A stretch of 11,263 bases of DNA, taken from Cyclostephanos tholiformis. Lineage: Eukaryota > Bacillariophyta > Thalassiosirophyceae > Thalassiosirales > Thalassiosiraceae. The stretch lies in the NCBI GenBank assembly GCA_036939975.1, contig JALLPB010001094.1, forward strand, positions 1 through 11,263. Reading direction: 5' to 3'. The notes under the pieces are model-generated. The model worked only from the letters and a program-made list of their open reading frames with translations. It ran no database searches and had not been told where the DNA came from. Made by a program: the position numbers and the translations under genes. Shown here piece by piece: positions 1-7,748 of this stretch (position 1 is its first letter; each line of letters opens with the position of its first letter).

Positions 1-12
1 AGTATCACTATG

Positions 13-20
13 TGACGTCA
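13..20. promoter_or_regulatory. Palindromic TGACGTCA (CRE-type) site
   Basis: A perfect 8-bp CRE palindrome, TGACGTCA, lies about 245 bp upstream of the chosen start codon of the ABC transporter gene. CRE-type motifs (TGACGT and its complement ACGTCA) are known cAMP/CO2-responsive bZIP elements in diatom promoters, for example at the carbonic anhydrase gene of Phaeodactylum. Only a motif match is seen here. An 8-mer can occur by chance, and it could serve a gene to the left of the window instead. Confidence 0.25.
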
Positions 21-264
21 TCCCCCGGCACCCCCCCAAAATTGTCCCAAAAAAAAAAATTTAAGCCCACTCGAATTGTTTCGTTCGCCTTATTTTTTGG
101 CGGCAACTTATCGCCTCCATAAAATAAGAAAACATTATTATCAATCCCCGGCCGCCCCGTATCCATGATAGTCAAATTTCAAGGCATTGGCTGAATGAAA
201 CAGAAGATATTCTACAGTGGCCAATGCCATACCGAGACGGAACAGTTCCCCAGCAATCAGCAAC

Positions 265-3150
265 ATGCCATCTCCCAATGCAAATATTGTCCGATGGAGT
301 AAAACCGGCAGATCGCCATGCATTATAACATTGCTTTGCTCCTTCGTTGTTTCTGCGGCATTCTTAGCTGTGGGTGTGGTATGTGTGGCTTTCCCCCTTT
401 GGGGACAGTAAGTTTCAAAATTCGCATTAAATCACATTATTCGTAACTCGAGCTTCTCAACAATTTCTGATTACCGTGAAGGTATCTGCTCTATCCATGT
501 CTAGTCGAGATCGAAGACAACGCCACTTCGTTGCCTTCAACTCGACCTTCTCCTGACGCTACTCGCCTTGCGGGAGCTTGCTTTTTGGTGATTTCTGTGT
601 CATCGATGGGGCTTCTGGTGCCATTGCTCCCTCGGTGTCAACATGGGAAGAGTGAAGGATGTGATTCGAATGAATATGTTTCGAGCAACTACTTTCATGC
701 AGTCTTCATGCAGGGTAAGTTGTTTCTTGAACTTGTGTTATTGAAGATAGCACTTTTTAATTTCCACATAACAATTTTACAACTCAGGATCTATGGGCTT
801 GAGCCTCGTGGGGGTAGGCCTCATAAATCTCAGCACATCAGAGGATGACAACGGTTATGTAGGCGAATACAGTTGTGCTTTGAAAGATCAATCGACTTTA
901 CTATGGACGGGAGTGGGAGTTTTGGTGTTGACATCTTTTGGCTTGATGGCTTCATTTTGGCCGGATTCTAGAGAAGATGAATCCAGTAACGGTCAACCAC
1001 CACATGCACCTTATCAGAGGAGACTATGGCACTGCTGCCGCCGAAAGACTAAGAGCCCAATTTACGGCGCCATTATGGACGACTGTGAGAATGCTACAGT
1101 AACAAACGTCTATGATATAGACGACTATGAGAATTCTACAGTAGAAAACGTTGATGATATGGACGACTGTGATAATAGTACAGTAACAGACGTCGGTGAA
1201 AGAAGAGAATCCACATCTCGTCAACGCGGTACTTCTCGGTTGCTAAAGCTCGCCGGCAACCAATCAGTGTACCTTTGGGTCGGTATCGTTGTACTGTTGG
1301 CGCGACTTCCCTTTTCTCTAGCTATACCGCATTTTGTATCTACTACAATCGCAAAATTAATCAGCGAAGATTTCATTGGGGCGAGGAGAGAGATACTTCT
1401 GTTATTATTGCTTGGTACGGTTGATGCTGTGCTGGACTTTTGGTGTGTGTTTCTTTTTGGCAAGGCCAAAGAAAACATTGTTCGAGCTGTCAGGGTAGAT
1501 ACATTTTCGTCCATTATAAGACAGGACCAATCTTTTTTCGATACAACAAATACCGGCGATTTGATTTCGAGACTCACCTCTGACTGTGGCGAAATGGCTC
1601 AGGATCTGACATGGTAATGATCGTATTAATCTATATCATCGCTTTGTTATCTCAGATATCTCTTCTTCTTACTCTCGCCATTCTTCCGCAATTGTTTGTC
1701 AGGTTTTTTCGCTTTAGCGTGGAAGCTGTGGTGCGAATCACGGGGTGAGTTAGGTTCTCCGCATTGTTATAATTGTACTTATTCACTCAATAATTATGTC
1801 GAACGCAGGATCGGTGTGTACATGGTTCTCCGGAGTCCAATTCTTGGTGCTTGTACGTTGGGAATCGTTCCTGTTGTAGGGCTAATAAACAAGTTTTATT
1901 CAAGTTGGCTGGCCAAAAATGCAATAAAAGTGCAAAATGCTCTTGCAGATGCTACAAGCTGTGCACATGAATCTCTGTCGTGCATAAAGACTGTGATTAT
2001 GTTGGCATCTGAAGACGATGAGTGTGAGAAATACAAAAATCGAGTTGAAAAGCTGTATGATCTCAACATTCAGCAATTGATTGCCACAGGATTTTATTTC
2101 ATGGCAGTGAGTACCTTCCTAATCAACACTTGTGTGCAAGGCTCTCTGTTGCTTCTTGGGTCGATCTTTGTTCAGCAAGGAAAGTTGACAGCCGAGATTC
2201 TTTTAGCATTCATGCTTTATCAAGGACAGCTCCAAGAATGGTCATTGAATCTATTTCAATCATATTCTTCCCTGGTTAAAAGTAGTGGTGCAGGCGACAG
2301 GGTCTTTTTTCTGTTGGACAGACATCCGCCGCCTCCAGGTACTGGGAACTCGTTAGTGAAAAGCTTGGAGACAAAATTTGAGAATGCCATGACCAAAGAA
2401 GACATCACAATTGACAATGTAACCTTTTCATATCCTAGCCGACCAGATACTTTTGCTCTGGACAAAATATCTCTCAAAATAAAAAGTGGCAGCTTGGTTG
2501 CATTAGTGGGCCATTCTGGATGCGGGAAATCGACGATCGTGTCTCTATTGCAGCGTATTTACGATCCTAATGAAGGTACAATTAAGTTTGGTGATGTGGA
2601 TTTAAGGAATATGAGCTTGAAAAGTCATCGATCGAAGCTTGGAGTTGTTACACAGGATCCTGTGCTGTTTTCAGGAACTATTGAAGAAAACATAAGATAT
2701 GGTTCGTCTGCGACATTTGAGGAAATCCTCATGGTCTCCAGCATTGCCAATGCCCACAGTTTTATCGAGCAATTTCCCAATAAATACAAAGAACAAGTCG
2801 GCGAGCGTGGTCTATCGCTTAGCGGTGGCCAAAGGCAGAGGATAGCTATAGCTAGGGCCCTAGCAAGGAAACCGGCTCTCTTACTTCTTGACGAAGCTAC
2901 TTCCGCTTTAGACCCCGAGTCTGAGGCTGCTGTGCAAGAGGCATTGAATGAATTACTTCAAAACCGTTTTGGAATGACAACTATCATAATAGCGCACAGG
3001 CTTCAGACAGTTCGCAGTGCGGATACAATATTCGTTATGAAGAACGGCTCACTTGTTGAACAAGGCTCTCATGATCAACTTTTGCAATATGGAAGTGGGC
3101 ACTACCGACGAATGCTTGATAGGGTAGATTCAGCTGGTCTCTTCCCCTGA
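265..3150 (+). CDS. ABCB-type half-transporter with extra N-terminal membrane domain, five exons
   Basis: The gene encodes an ATP-driven membrane transporter subunit of the ABCB (MDR/TAP) type. Exons are 265-407, 482-714, 788-1613, 1703-1744 and 1809-3150, giving 861 residues; the reading frame is kept across all four GT-AG introns. The start is the first in-frame ATG after a stop at 196-198. About four hydrophobic helices come first (near residues 20-45, 79-97, 120-141 and 163-183), then a repeat-bearing linker (222-263), then about six core helices between 286 and 545. The single nucleotide-binding domain spans about 613-850: A-loop Tyr623, Walker A GHSGCGKST (649-657), Q-loop Gln697, signature LSGGQ (752-756), Walker B ending Asp776-Glu777, switch His811. 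All ATPase residues are present, so it looks functional. With one TMD and one NBD it must dimerise (known of the family). The four-helix front resembles the TMD0 of TAP-like ABCB9, but substrate and membrane cannot be read from sequence. Confidence 0.9.
408..481 (+). other. Intron 1 of the ABC transporter gene
   Basis: The 74-bp intron has donor GTAAGT and an AG acceptor just before position 482. It splits a CAG glutamine codon after its second base. Without splicing, a TAA stop is met at 409-411. Removing it joins the first hydrophobic helix to the following luminal or extracellular loop in frame. Confidence 0.85.
715..787 (+). other. Intron 2 of the ABC transporter gene
   Basis: The 73-bp intron has donor GTAAGT and acceptor CTCAG. 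It splits a GGA glycine codon after its first base. Splicing joins the frame of exon 2 to the frame of exon 3 inside the third hydrophobic segment. Confidence 0.85.
1075..1200 (+). repeat. Three tandem 42-bp units encoding 14-residue repeats in the transporter linker
   Basis: Three in-frame copies occupy 1075-1116, 1117-1158 and 1159-1200 (residues 222-263). Each follows the pattern [MI]DD[CY][ED]N-x-TV-x-[ND]V plus two residues and is rich in Asp and Glu. Each copy carries an N-x-T sequon (NAT, NST, NST), although the stretch lies between the N-terminal helices and the ABC core and may be cytosolic. The copies differ at several codons, so the expansion is not very recent. Copy number may vary among strains. 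Confidence 0.9.
1614..1702 (+). other. Intron 3 of the ABC transporter gene
   Basis: The 89-bp intron has donor GTAATG and acceptor TTTGTCAG after a pyrimidine-rich stretch. It splits a TGG tryptophan codon after its second base. If retained, translation stops at once (TAA at 1615-1617). A second upstream CTCAG within the intron could be a weak alternative acceptor. Confidence 0.82.
1745..1808 (+). other. Intron 4 of the ABC transporter gene
   Basis: The 64-bp intron has donor GTGAGT and acceptor CGCAG. It splits a glycine codon after its second base. With intron 3 it isolates exon 4 (1703-1744), which is only 42 nt long and encodes a membrane-helix portion of the transport domain. Confidence 0.8.
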
Positions 3151-3561
3151 TGCCTTTGATCCCAAAATCATTATGCGACATGCGCGAGAAATCTAACGTC
3201 AGATGAACGACGAGTGCATAACAGACCGACTTTTCGTTATTGTCATTCCAAATCGAGGACTTGACTCGACAGGTGAGAGCAGCTCTGTCAATGCTCTGGT
3301 TGTGTTCGATTTTTTCTTCTGTGGGAATTTAGTAGAAATGGGGGGAAAAGCAAACAACCTCGTATCTAAGACTATGGTAATACTGTCGAGTTTTGATTAC
3401 TTTAGTGAGCAAGACCTTAGAGTTTTTACCTCTTAACTGAGTAATCATTAAGCCCCGACCTTTAGCCACATCAGATCAGTCCCAAACATCAAATTCAAAA
3501 GGAACTACCAGTGTTAGGTAATGTTCGGAGAGGCTGCAATGTTTAGTATTAGTAATTTCAT
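3151..3561. other. Convergent intergenic region
   Basis: This is the 411-bp gap between the stop codons of the ABC transporter gene and VPS52, which point toward each other. It must hold both 3' untranslated ends. I see no canonical AATAAA on either strand and no clear structure. The only open frame (3203-3436) shows no family resemblance. Confidence 0.6.
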
Positions 3562-5823
3562 TTATATTGATAAAGCGTGTTTTTTGATCTCGGCCAAAAT
3601 TACTGAAGTGCTGACCAAATCCTTACAAAAACTTGGAGGTTTCCCTCTCCAGACCTTTCTTATGACATCCTGAAACCTTGTGTAATACAAGAGAAGTTGA
3701 GTAAGAACCTGCTTCAAGATTTCCATTCCATTCCGAAAGTTTGAGAAATAGGATAATACATTCCGATTGATTTGTTCGATCCCCGACTTCCAGTTGGATG
3801 CAAATTCGTGGACAAGACTTTCGACTACTTCTGGATTGACCACATCTGCGGGTGCTGCGACACCTCGTGCTCCCCGTGGAGGCAATATTCCTGACATGTG
3901 GGTCTCAGTCTGTTGAACGAAAGCGATCATTTTAGAAAAGGACTGAAGAAGCTCTTCCTCGACAAATAGCTCTCTTTGCTGTACTAGCAACTCCGAGAAC
4001 CGATTCAGCTCTCTCCCTGACACGCGACGCTCTTTAAAAATTGTGATGATTGAATCGAGATTGTTGATCATGAAAATGACACGCTTTTTGTTGCTGGGGT
4101 GTACATCTGAGAGCCGTTTTAGAAGGAGGATTACTTCTTCCACCATTACATTTAAATCATTCACAAGTATGTCACCGGCGCTCCCTCTGTGAGACGATTT
4201 ATCACTTTTCCCCTGGTTATTGGTGGTGTTCTCATTGGCATGAAGTTCACTCGTAAATTTGGTACCACGACTCAAAATCAATAATATTGAGCAGGTGAAC
4301 TCGGCATATCGGCGAGAGACTAGATGGGCATGAATATCTCCTGCGCCCAATTTTTTGGCATTGGCCCCACGAATGCTGCGAAGATGAGAATCGATGACCA
4401 GTTTAAGCCGAGGCCAAAACAGATTTGTCATGCGGTCTAAAAATGGTTCCATAACATTTTCTATGCGGCGCTCCTTGACCATGCGCTTGTAGATGTGAGT
4501 GAGCTTAATCATCAGGAGGATGGCGATTGCGTCATGGCAGTTGAAGAGATAATTTTCCAGTTGCTCTAAAACCAAAGAGAGGGTTTTGCCAAAAATAGAG
4601 TGCCAGTAATCATCTTGGCCATATTCCTTGAAAAATTGCCTCCCAAAGACGTACTCATTTGTCGCTGCGTCGACAAGATGAGACATAATTGAACGGAAAA
4701 TCATTTCATAGGAGTATTTGTCACCATTCATCAATGCCAAGTGAGCATTGATTGGGGCAGATGCTGTAGCAGCATGCAGTGCTCCATCCAATACCTTCAC
4801 CCGATCTCCGAGTGCGAACGCATCTCCCCTTTTCCTCATGTTGACTTTTGTCGAGAAAGTGTCTCTTAATGTTGCCTCCTCGACTGCAATTAGATCTGCA
4901 CGAGTTGCCAACCTCATATCCAGTAAGAGTAGCTGTTTGTGGTATGTCCGAAACAGCGTGTGCAATGTCCTGGACATACTTTCCACATACACGTCCCTTA
5001 TCTCAGCATGAATCACTGGTGATGCAACCAATAAAAAATCCACCAGGTACTCGTATTTGAGTAAAGCGTGTGATTGGATCATACGAACGTGTGTTTTTGG
5101 TCTCCTCAATTGCTTCATCACCTTCAAAAAATATGCCCTTGTTCGGTCAACCGCCTGTAACCTCAGCTTCGATAAATGTCCCACCATCTCCTTCCCGGCC
5201 ACAGTTGACGCGGGAGGTATCCCGGCGCTAGAAATCAAACCAGGATCCGAACAATCGTGGTCATTTAAATTGTGTTCCGTCAGTTGAACGTAGGCGAACT
5301 TCTCCTCCAAATCTTTCACGCACTCCAAGAATATTTCGTCCACCTCCCCCCGGCAAATGACGTGTGCCAAATTGGGTGGGACCACTATCCGCTCAAGAAA
5401 AAGCCGCAGGCCCTCCTCGGCATCCCTTCGATTGTCTACCTGAACAGCCAGGCTGCGGCTTTGGTCCTGGAGCTGTCGAATATCCCCGCTCAGTCCAGAC
5501 AAATCGGCCTGGAAGCCAAGTAGCATTTCGTGCAAGCCTGCCAATATCGAATCACATACGTCCATCTCCTCGCGCAGGATCCGTATTTCCGGCGCCGCCT
5601 GCCGGTGCAGCGCGATGCATTCTCGTTCCAGCGTGGCTAATTCAGAATTAATTGTCGAGGAATAGGACGATAGATCGAGGGATCCGTCGGCAAGTGCGCT
5701 CTGGAGGTTGGAGTCGGACAGGAAAAGGGCGAGGTCGGCGGAGAGGCGTTCGCTTTCATCTTGTTCGGAGAGGGTGCTGCCGCCGGTCCTGGCCACGTGA
5801 CAGTTCGTTCCCGATTCTTCCAT
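3562..5823 (-). CDS. VPS52: Vacuolar protein sorting-associated protein 52 (GARP/EARP tethering subunit)
   Basis: VPS52 is a core subunit of the GARP complex (with VPS51, VPS53, VPS54) and of EARP (with VPS50). These tether endosome-derived vesicles at the trans-Golgi network or recycling endosomes (family knowledge). The frame encodes 753 residues with no intron, close to the roughly 720 of animal VPS52, so it looks complete. Residues 55-145 form the N-terminal coiled coil (DSILAGLHEMLLGFQADL, then QLQDQSRSL), followed by VVPPNLAHVI (147-156). Family landmarks are TRAYFLKVMKQLR (228-240), ALLKYEYLVDFL (253-264), the YSYEMIFRSIMSHLVD region (370-385) with EYVFGRQFF (390-398), WPRLKLVIDSHLRSIR (470-485), SRRYAEFTCSIL (503-514) and VIFMINNLDSI (582-592). 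A polar, low-complexity insert at about 525-552 probably replaces a loop. The start is the first Met of the frame and the upstream region shows no coding extension. The name COG3 was considered and dropped, because these landmarks fit VPS52 better. Confidence 0.88.
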   Translation of the reverse strand: MEESGTNCHVARTGGSTLSEQDESERLSADLALFLSDSNLQSALADGSLDLSSYSSTINSELATLERECIALHRQAAPEIRILREEMDVCDSILAGLHEMLLGFQADLSGLSGDIRQLQDQSRSLAVQVDNRRDAEEGLRLFLERIVVPPNLAHVICRGEVDEIFLECVKDLEEKFAYVQLTEHNLNDHDCSDPGLISSAGIPPASTVAGKEMVGHLSKLRLQAVDRTRAYFLKVMKQLRRPKTHVRMIQSHALLKYEYLVDFLLVASPVIHAEIRDVYVESMSRTLHTLFRTYHKQLLLLDMRLATRADLIAVEEATLRDTFSTKVNMRKRGDAFALGDRVKVLDGALHAATASAPINAHLALMNGDKYSYEMIFRSIMSHLVDAATNEYVFGRQFFKEYGQDDYWHSIFGKTLSLVLEQLENYLFNCHDAIAILLMIKLTHIYKRMVKERRIENVMEPFLDRMTNLFWPRLKLVIDSHLRSIRGANAKKLGAGDIHAHLVSRRYAEFTCSILLILSRGTKFTSELHANENTTNNQGKSDKSSHRGSAGDILVNDLNVMVEEVILLLKRLSDVHPSNKKRVIFMINNLDSIITIFKERRVSGRELNRFSELLVQQRELFVEEELLQSFSKMIAFVQQTETHMSGILPPRGARGVAAPADVVNPEVVESLVHEFASNWKSGIEQINRNVLSYFSNFRNGMEILKQVLTQLLLYYTRFQDVIRKVWRGKPPSFCKDLVSTSVILAEIKKHALSI

Positions 5824-5989
5824 GGCGTATTACTGGCAATGCACGGTGTTGGTTCTGAGACGATCGTGACCTCGGTGGAATGTTGTGTGTGGTCAAGCTA
5901 CCCTACTACACTGCGGCCTTAGGCTGTGATTTCTTTGAGCAAGTTCACATGTATGCATGTACGCATTGGAACAGTGGCGATGNGGGGAC
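5824..5989. other. VPS52 upstream flank with one unresolved base
   Basis: This stretch precedes the minus-strand VPS52 start codon and should contain its promoter and 5' untranslated region. No TATA box or other convincing motif is visible. Position 5983 is an N, close to where unique sequence gives way to repeat-rich DNA, so local assembly errors are possible. Confidence 0.4.
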
Positions 5990-7335
5990 ATGTGGTCAAT
6001 GATGTTAGGGTCATGTAGGTCAGGGTCAGGCCAATCACCGGCTTGCTTGTCAGCGGCCTCCCCCCCCCAAAAAAAGAAAACAAATAGGGCTCTTGAAGGT
6101 CATCTTCGGGGTCATTGTCATCGCCTTATTCATCGCTGGACTCGTTGGCGTCCATAAGAGTAAGTGTAGTCAATGCCGGGGTCAGCACGATAGAGTCAAG
6201 TAGTGAGTGGTGTCACTCGTCGTCAAGGGTCGTAACGAAGGGCTCAAATAATATTGCTGATGGGTGAGATGGTGATACAGTAATGGGTAACGCGTGGGGT
6301 CCAAGGCCAATGCCCCAAAACGGGTGTTGGTGGTCAAATGCCCAGGTCGTATAGGTTAGTGGTTTAATCCCTGTCAAGGGATGGATCATGGTCGAACACC
6401 CAGTCTGGGGTAATCCCTGGTCAGGGTGGATGTAATAGTCACTAAATATTCCCAATTTAAAAAAAAAATAGGAGATCCCATGAAAGGGTTGGGTCAGTGG
6501 TCTAACTCCCCGGAGGGATTACGGTCTATGGGCAGGTTACCCGGTCAAGGAAAGAGGAACCATGGTCAAAATGAATCCCCCCCCACCCCTGGGTCAAGGG
6601 ATAAGTGAATGGGGCGTGGGTCTCAATGCCGTGGCTGTCGTCATTGGCATTCATCAAACGGTCTATGGTCGTCGTTATCAGGTCAGTCGTCATCAAATCG
6701 CCACGGTCCTGTTAGCTGTTGTCGTTGTGATCGTTGGCCAAGGTTGTCAGCGTAATTATCAGCCGGGGTCATCGGTCATTGCCGTCATCGACATCATCAG
6801 TCCTGGTTGTAGTCCACATCGGCATTGTCCATCATGTTGTAGGTCGTCGTCCTCATCATCGTAGGTCAATCGCAGAACATGGAACCTGTGGGCGAGTGGC
6901 GGCAAAGGCAAAAGCCGGGTCAGTCAAAATAAATAATTCATCGCCACAGCCGTTGTCAGTTCGTTGTCATCGTCGTGGGGTCAAGGGTCACCGATGTTGC
7001 CATCAAAAGTGACAAGGATTTGTCCAGCGCTGTTGACGGCGGGCATTATTATGGGTCGTTGTCATCATTTTGGTCATCGGCCATGGTTGTCATTGCCGAC
7101 ACTGCTGGCCATGGTCGTGTCGTCATCGTCGTTGTCTGCGGAGCAATCCGGGGAGAGGGGTCATTAAATAAGTTGTGGTCAGTGTTGGGAGATCAAGATC
7201 GGCCAGAGCCGAAATCGAGTCAACATGGTTACTGTGGTCGTCGACATTGCCGACGACGCGTGGTCCTCATCATTGTTGTCGTCGGCCGTAGTAGTTCAGC
7301 TGGTTGGGTCGTTGCTGACGGCCCGTGATGCTTAT
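5990..7335 (+). repeat. Degenerate low-complexity region rich in GGTCA and GTCATCG words
   Basis: About 1.35 kb is dominated by variants of GGTCA, GTCAT and GTCGTC. By eye I count roughly two dozen GGTCA words on the plus strand and essentially none of the complement TGACC, where chance would give one or two of each. In 6290-6610 longer degenerate units can be seen (TGGTC, A-rich spacer, CCC, then GTCAGGG or GTCAAGGG). Long open frames here, such as 6975-7328, encode only Val/Ser/Gly/His-rich translations of the repeat and are not genes. It looks like an old, diverged simple-sequence or minisatellite array. Confidence 0.7.
6060..6076. repeat. Homopolymer junction, C9 followed by A7
   Basis: A run of C followed directly by a run of A sits within the GTCA-rich repeat. 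Such runs are prone to replication slippage and to base-calling errors, so the local length is uncertain. Confidence 0.6.
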
Positions 7336-7375
7336 CATTGTTATCGTCGGCCGTAGTAGCTCAGCTGGTTAGGTC
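7271..7375 (+). repeat. Two 40-bp direct repeats spaced 65 bp apart, ending in a tRNA-like D arm
   Basis: The segments 7271-7310 and 7336-7375 match at 37 of 40 positions. Both begin in the GTC-rich repeat and run through GGCCGTAGTAG(T/C)TCAGCTGGTT(G/A)GGTC. The first copy returns to GTC-repeat sequence. The second runs into a tRNA-like anticodon arm and then the hairpin-rich island. This suggests a tandem duplication or an insertion point at this sequence. Confidence 0.75.
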
Positions 7376-7394
7376 CTTGGGTCTGATAAACTAA
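7350..7394 (+). other. tRNA-Ile(GAU)-like 5' half (degenerate, not a functional tRNA)
   Basis: The stretch 7357-7368 matches the pol III A-box pattern TRGYNNARNNGG exactly (TAGCTCAGCTGG). At 7383-7389 is the loop CTGATAA with anticodon GAT, as in tRNA-Ile. The flanking stem TGGGT/ACTAA has three Watson-Crick pairs, one wobble and one mismatch. The D stem is also damaged, and no T arm or B box follows at tRNA distance. It may be the head of a tRNA-derived short retroelement, a retrotransposed fragment, or a chance resemblance within repeats. Confidence 0.4.
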
Positions 7395-7740
7395 TAAAAT
7401 AGTGCCGCGCGGCTAGGGAACCGACGCGGAAAGGGGGTAGACAAATGGCCGTAGCCGGGACGATAACACCATGGTGCTCGTCCCTATTCGGGTCAATTAC
7501 TAAAATTATAACTGGTCTATAGCTAGCGTGAGGGTGAATAAGCCCGAACTACGCGTCAGGGCACGCGTCGGAGCGTGCCACCTGGCTTCAACCCTCGTGT
7601 CAAGTATTAATCTACATACGAGGGAATGCAGAACTTTCTCGTAAGAGGAATGCTTTCTCGTGACGCACACGAGTTTCCCACGGCCAGACATGTCAGTCCG
7701 GATCACCGTCTGTCCGGGTATATTATTTCATCTAGGGGCT
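7385..7740. other. CpG-rich island with multiple hairpins, possible structured RNA
   Basis: The stretch differs sharply from its neighbours. It has about 29 CpG dinucleotides in 360 bp by eye, against about 13 in the next 1.2 kb. Five perfect stems are visible: GGGACGA/TCGTCCC (7457-7463 with 7478-7484), GGCACGC/GCGTGCC (7560-7566 with 7573-7579, extendable by CAGG/CCTG), CCCTCGT/ACGAGGG (7592-7598 with 7618-7624), CTCGTG/CACGAG (7657-7662 with 7668-7673) and CCGGA/TCCGG (7698-7702 with 7713-7717). A GCCGCGCGGC palindrome also lies near 7404. No convincing protein frame is present and I do not recognise a known RNA family. It could be a structured retroelement UTR, a short interspersed element with the tRNA-like head, or a non-coding RNA gene. 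Confidence 0.45.
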
Positions 7741-7748
7741 AAGCTTGG

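Noticed and set aside
217..264. Possible earlier start of the ABC transporter at a GTG or further upstream
   Set aside because: No ATG lies between the in-frame stop at 196-198 and the ATG at 265; a non-ATG start is unlikely in a eukaryotic nuclear gene.
1024..1577. Minus-strand open frames opposite exon 3, including a Cys/Ile/Val-rich one with repeats
   Set aside because: They are antisense shadows of the transporter exon; their repeats mirror the 42-bp units.
3203..3436. 77-codon plus-strand open frame between the two convergent genes
   Set aside because: It has no family resemblance and no sign of codon selection, and it sits in what should be 3' untranslated sequence.
4748..5651. Several plus-strand open frames of 70-95 codons
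   Set aside because: They lie opposite the well-supported VPS52 coding sequence.
3562..5823. First reading of the minus-strand gene as COG3
   Set aside because: The order of conserved blocks (DSILAGLHEMLLGFQADL, VVPPNL, YEMIFRSIMSHLVD, WPRLKLVIDSHLRSIR, RRYAEF) fits VPS52.
6562..7328. Overlapping plus-strand open frames of 67-117 codons
   Set aside because: They are translations of GTC-rich low-complexity DNA in several frames at once, with no domain-like sequence.
5990..7375. CRISPR array
   Set aside because: The repeats are degenerate, irregularly spaced and lie in a eukaryotic genome; there are no constant repeat-spacer units.
7350..7425. Functional tRNA-Ile(GAU) gene
   Set aside because: The D stem and anticodon stem carry mismatches, no T arm or B box follows, and no acceptor stem can be closed.
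7506..7706. 66-codon minus-strand open frame in the hairpin island
   Set aside because: It is no longer than expected by chance in a CpG-rich stretch and has no recognisable motif; the stems explain the sequence better.
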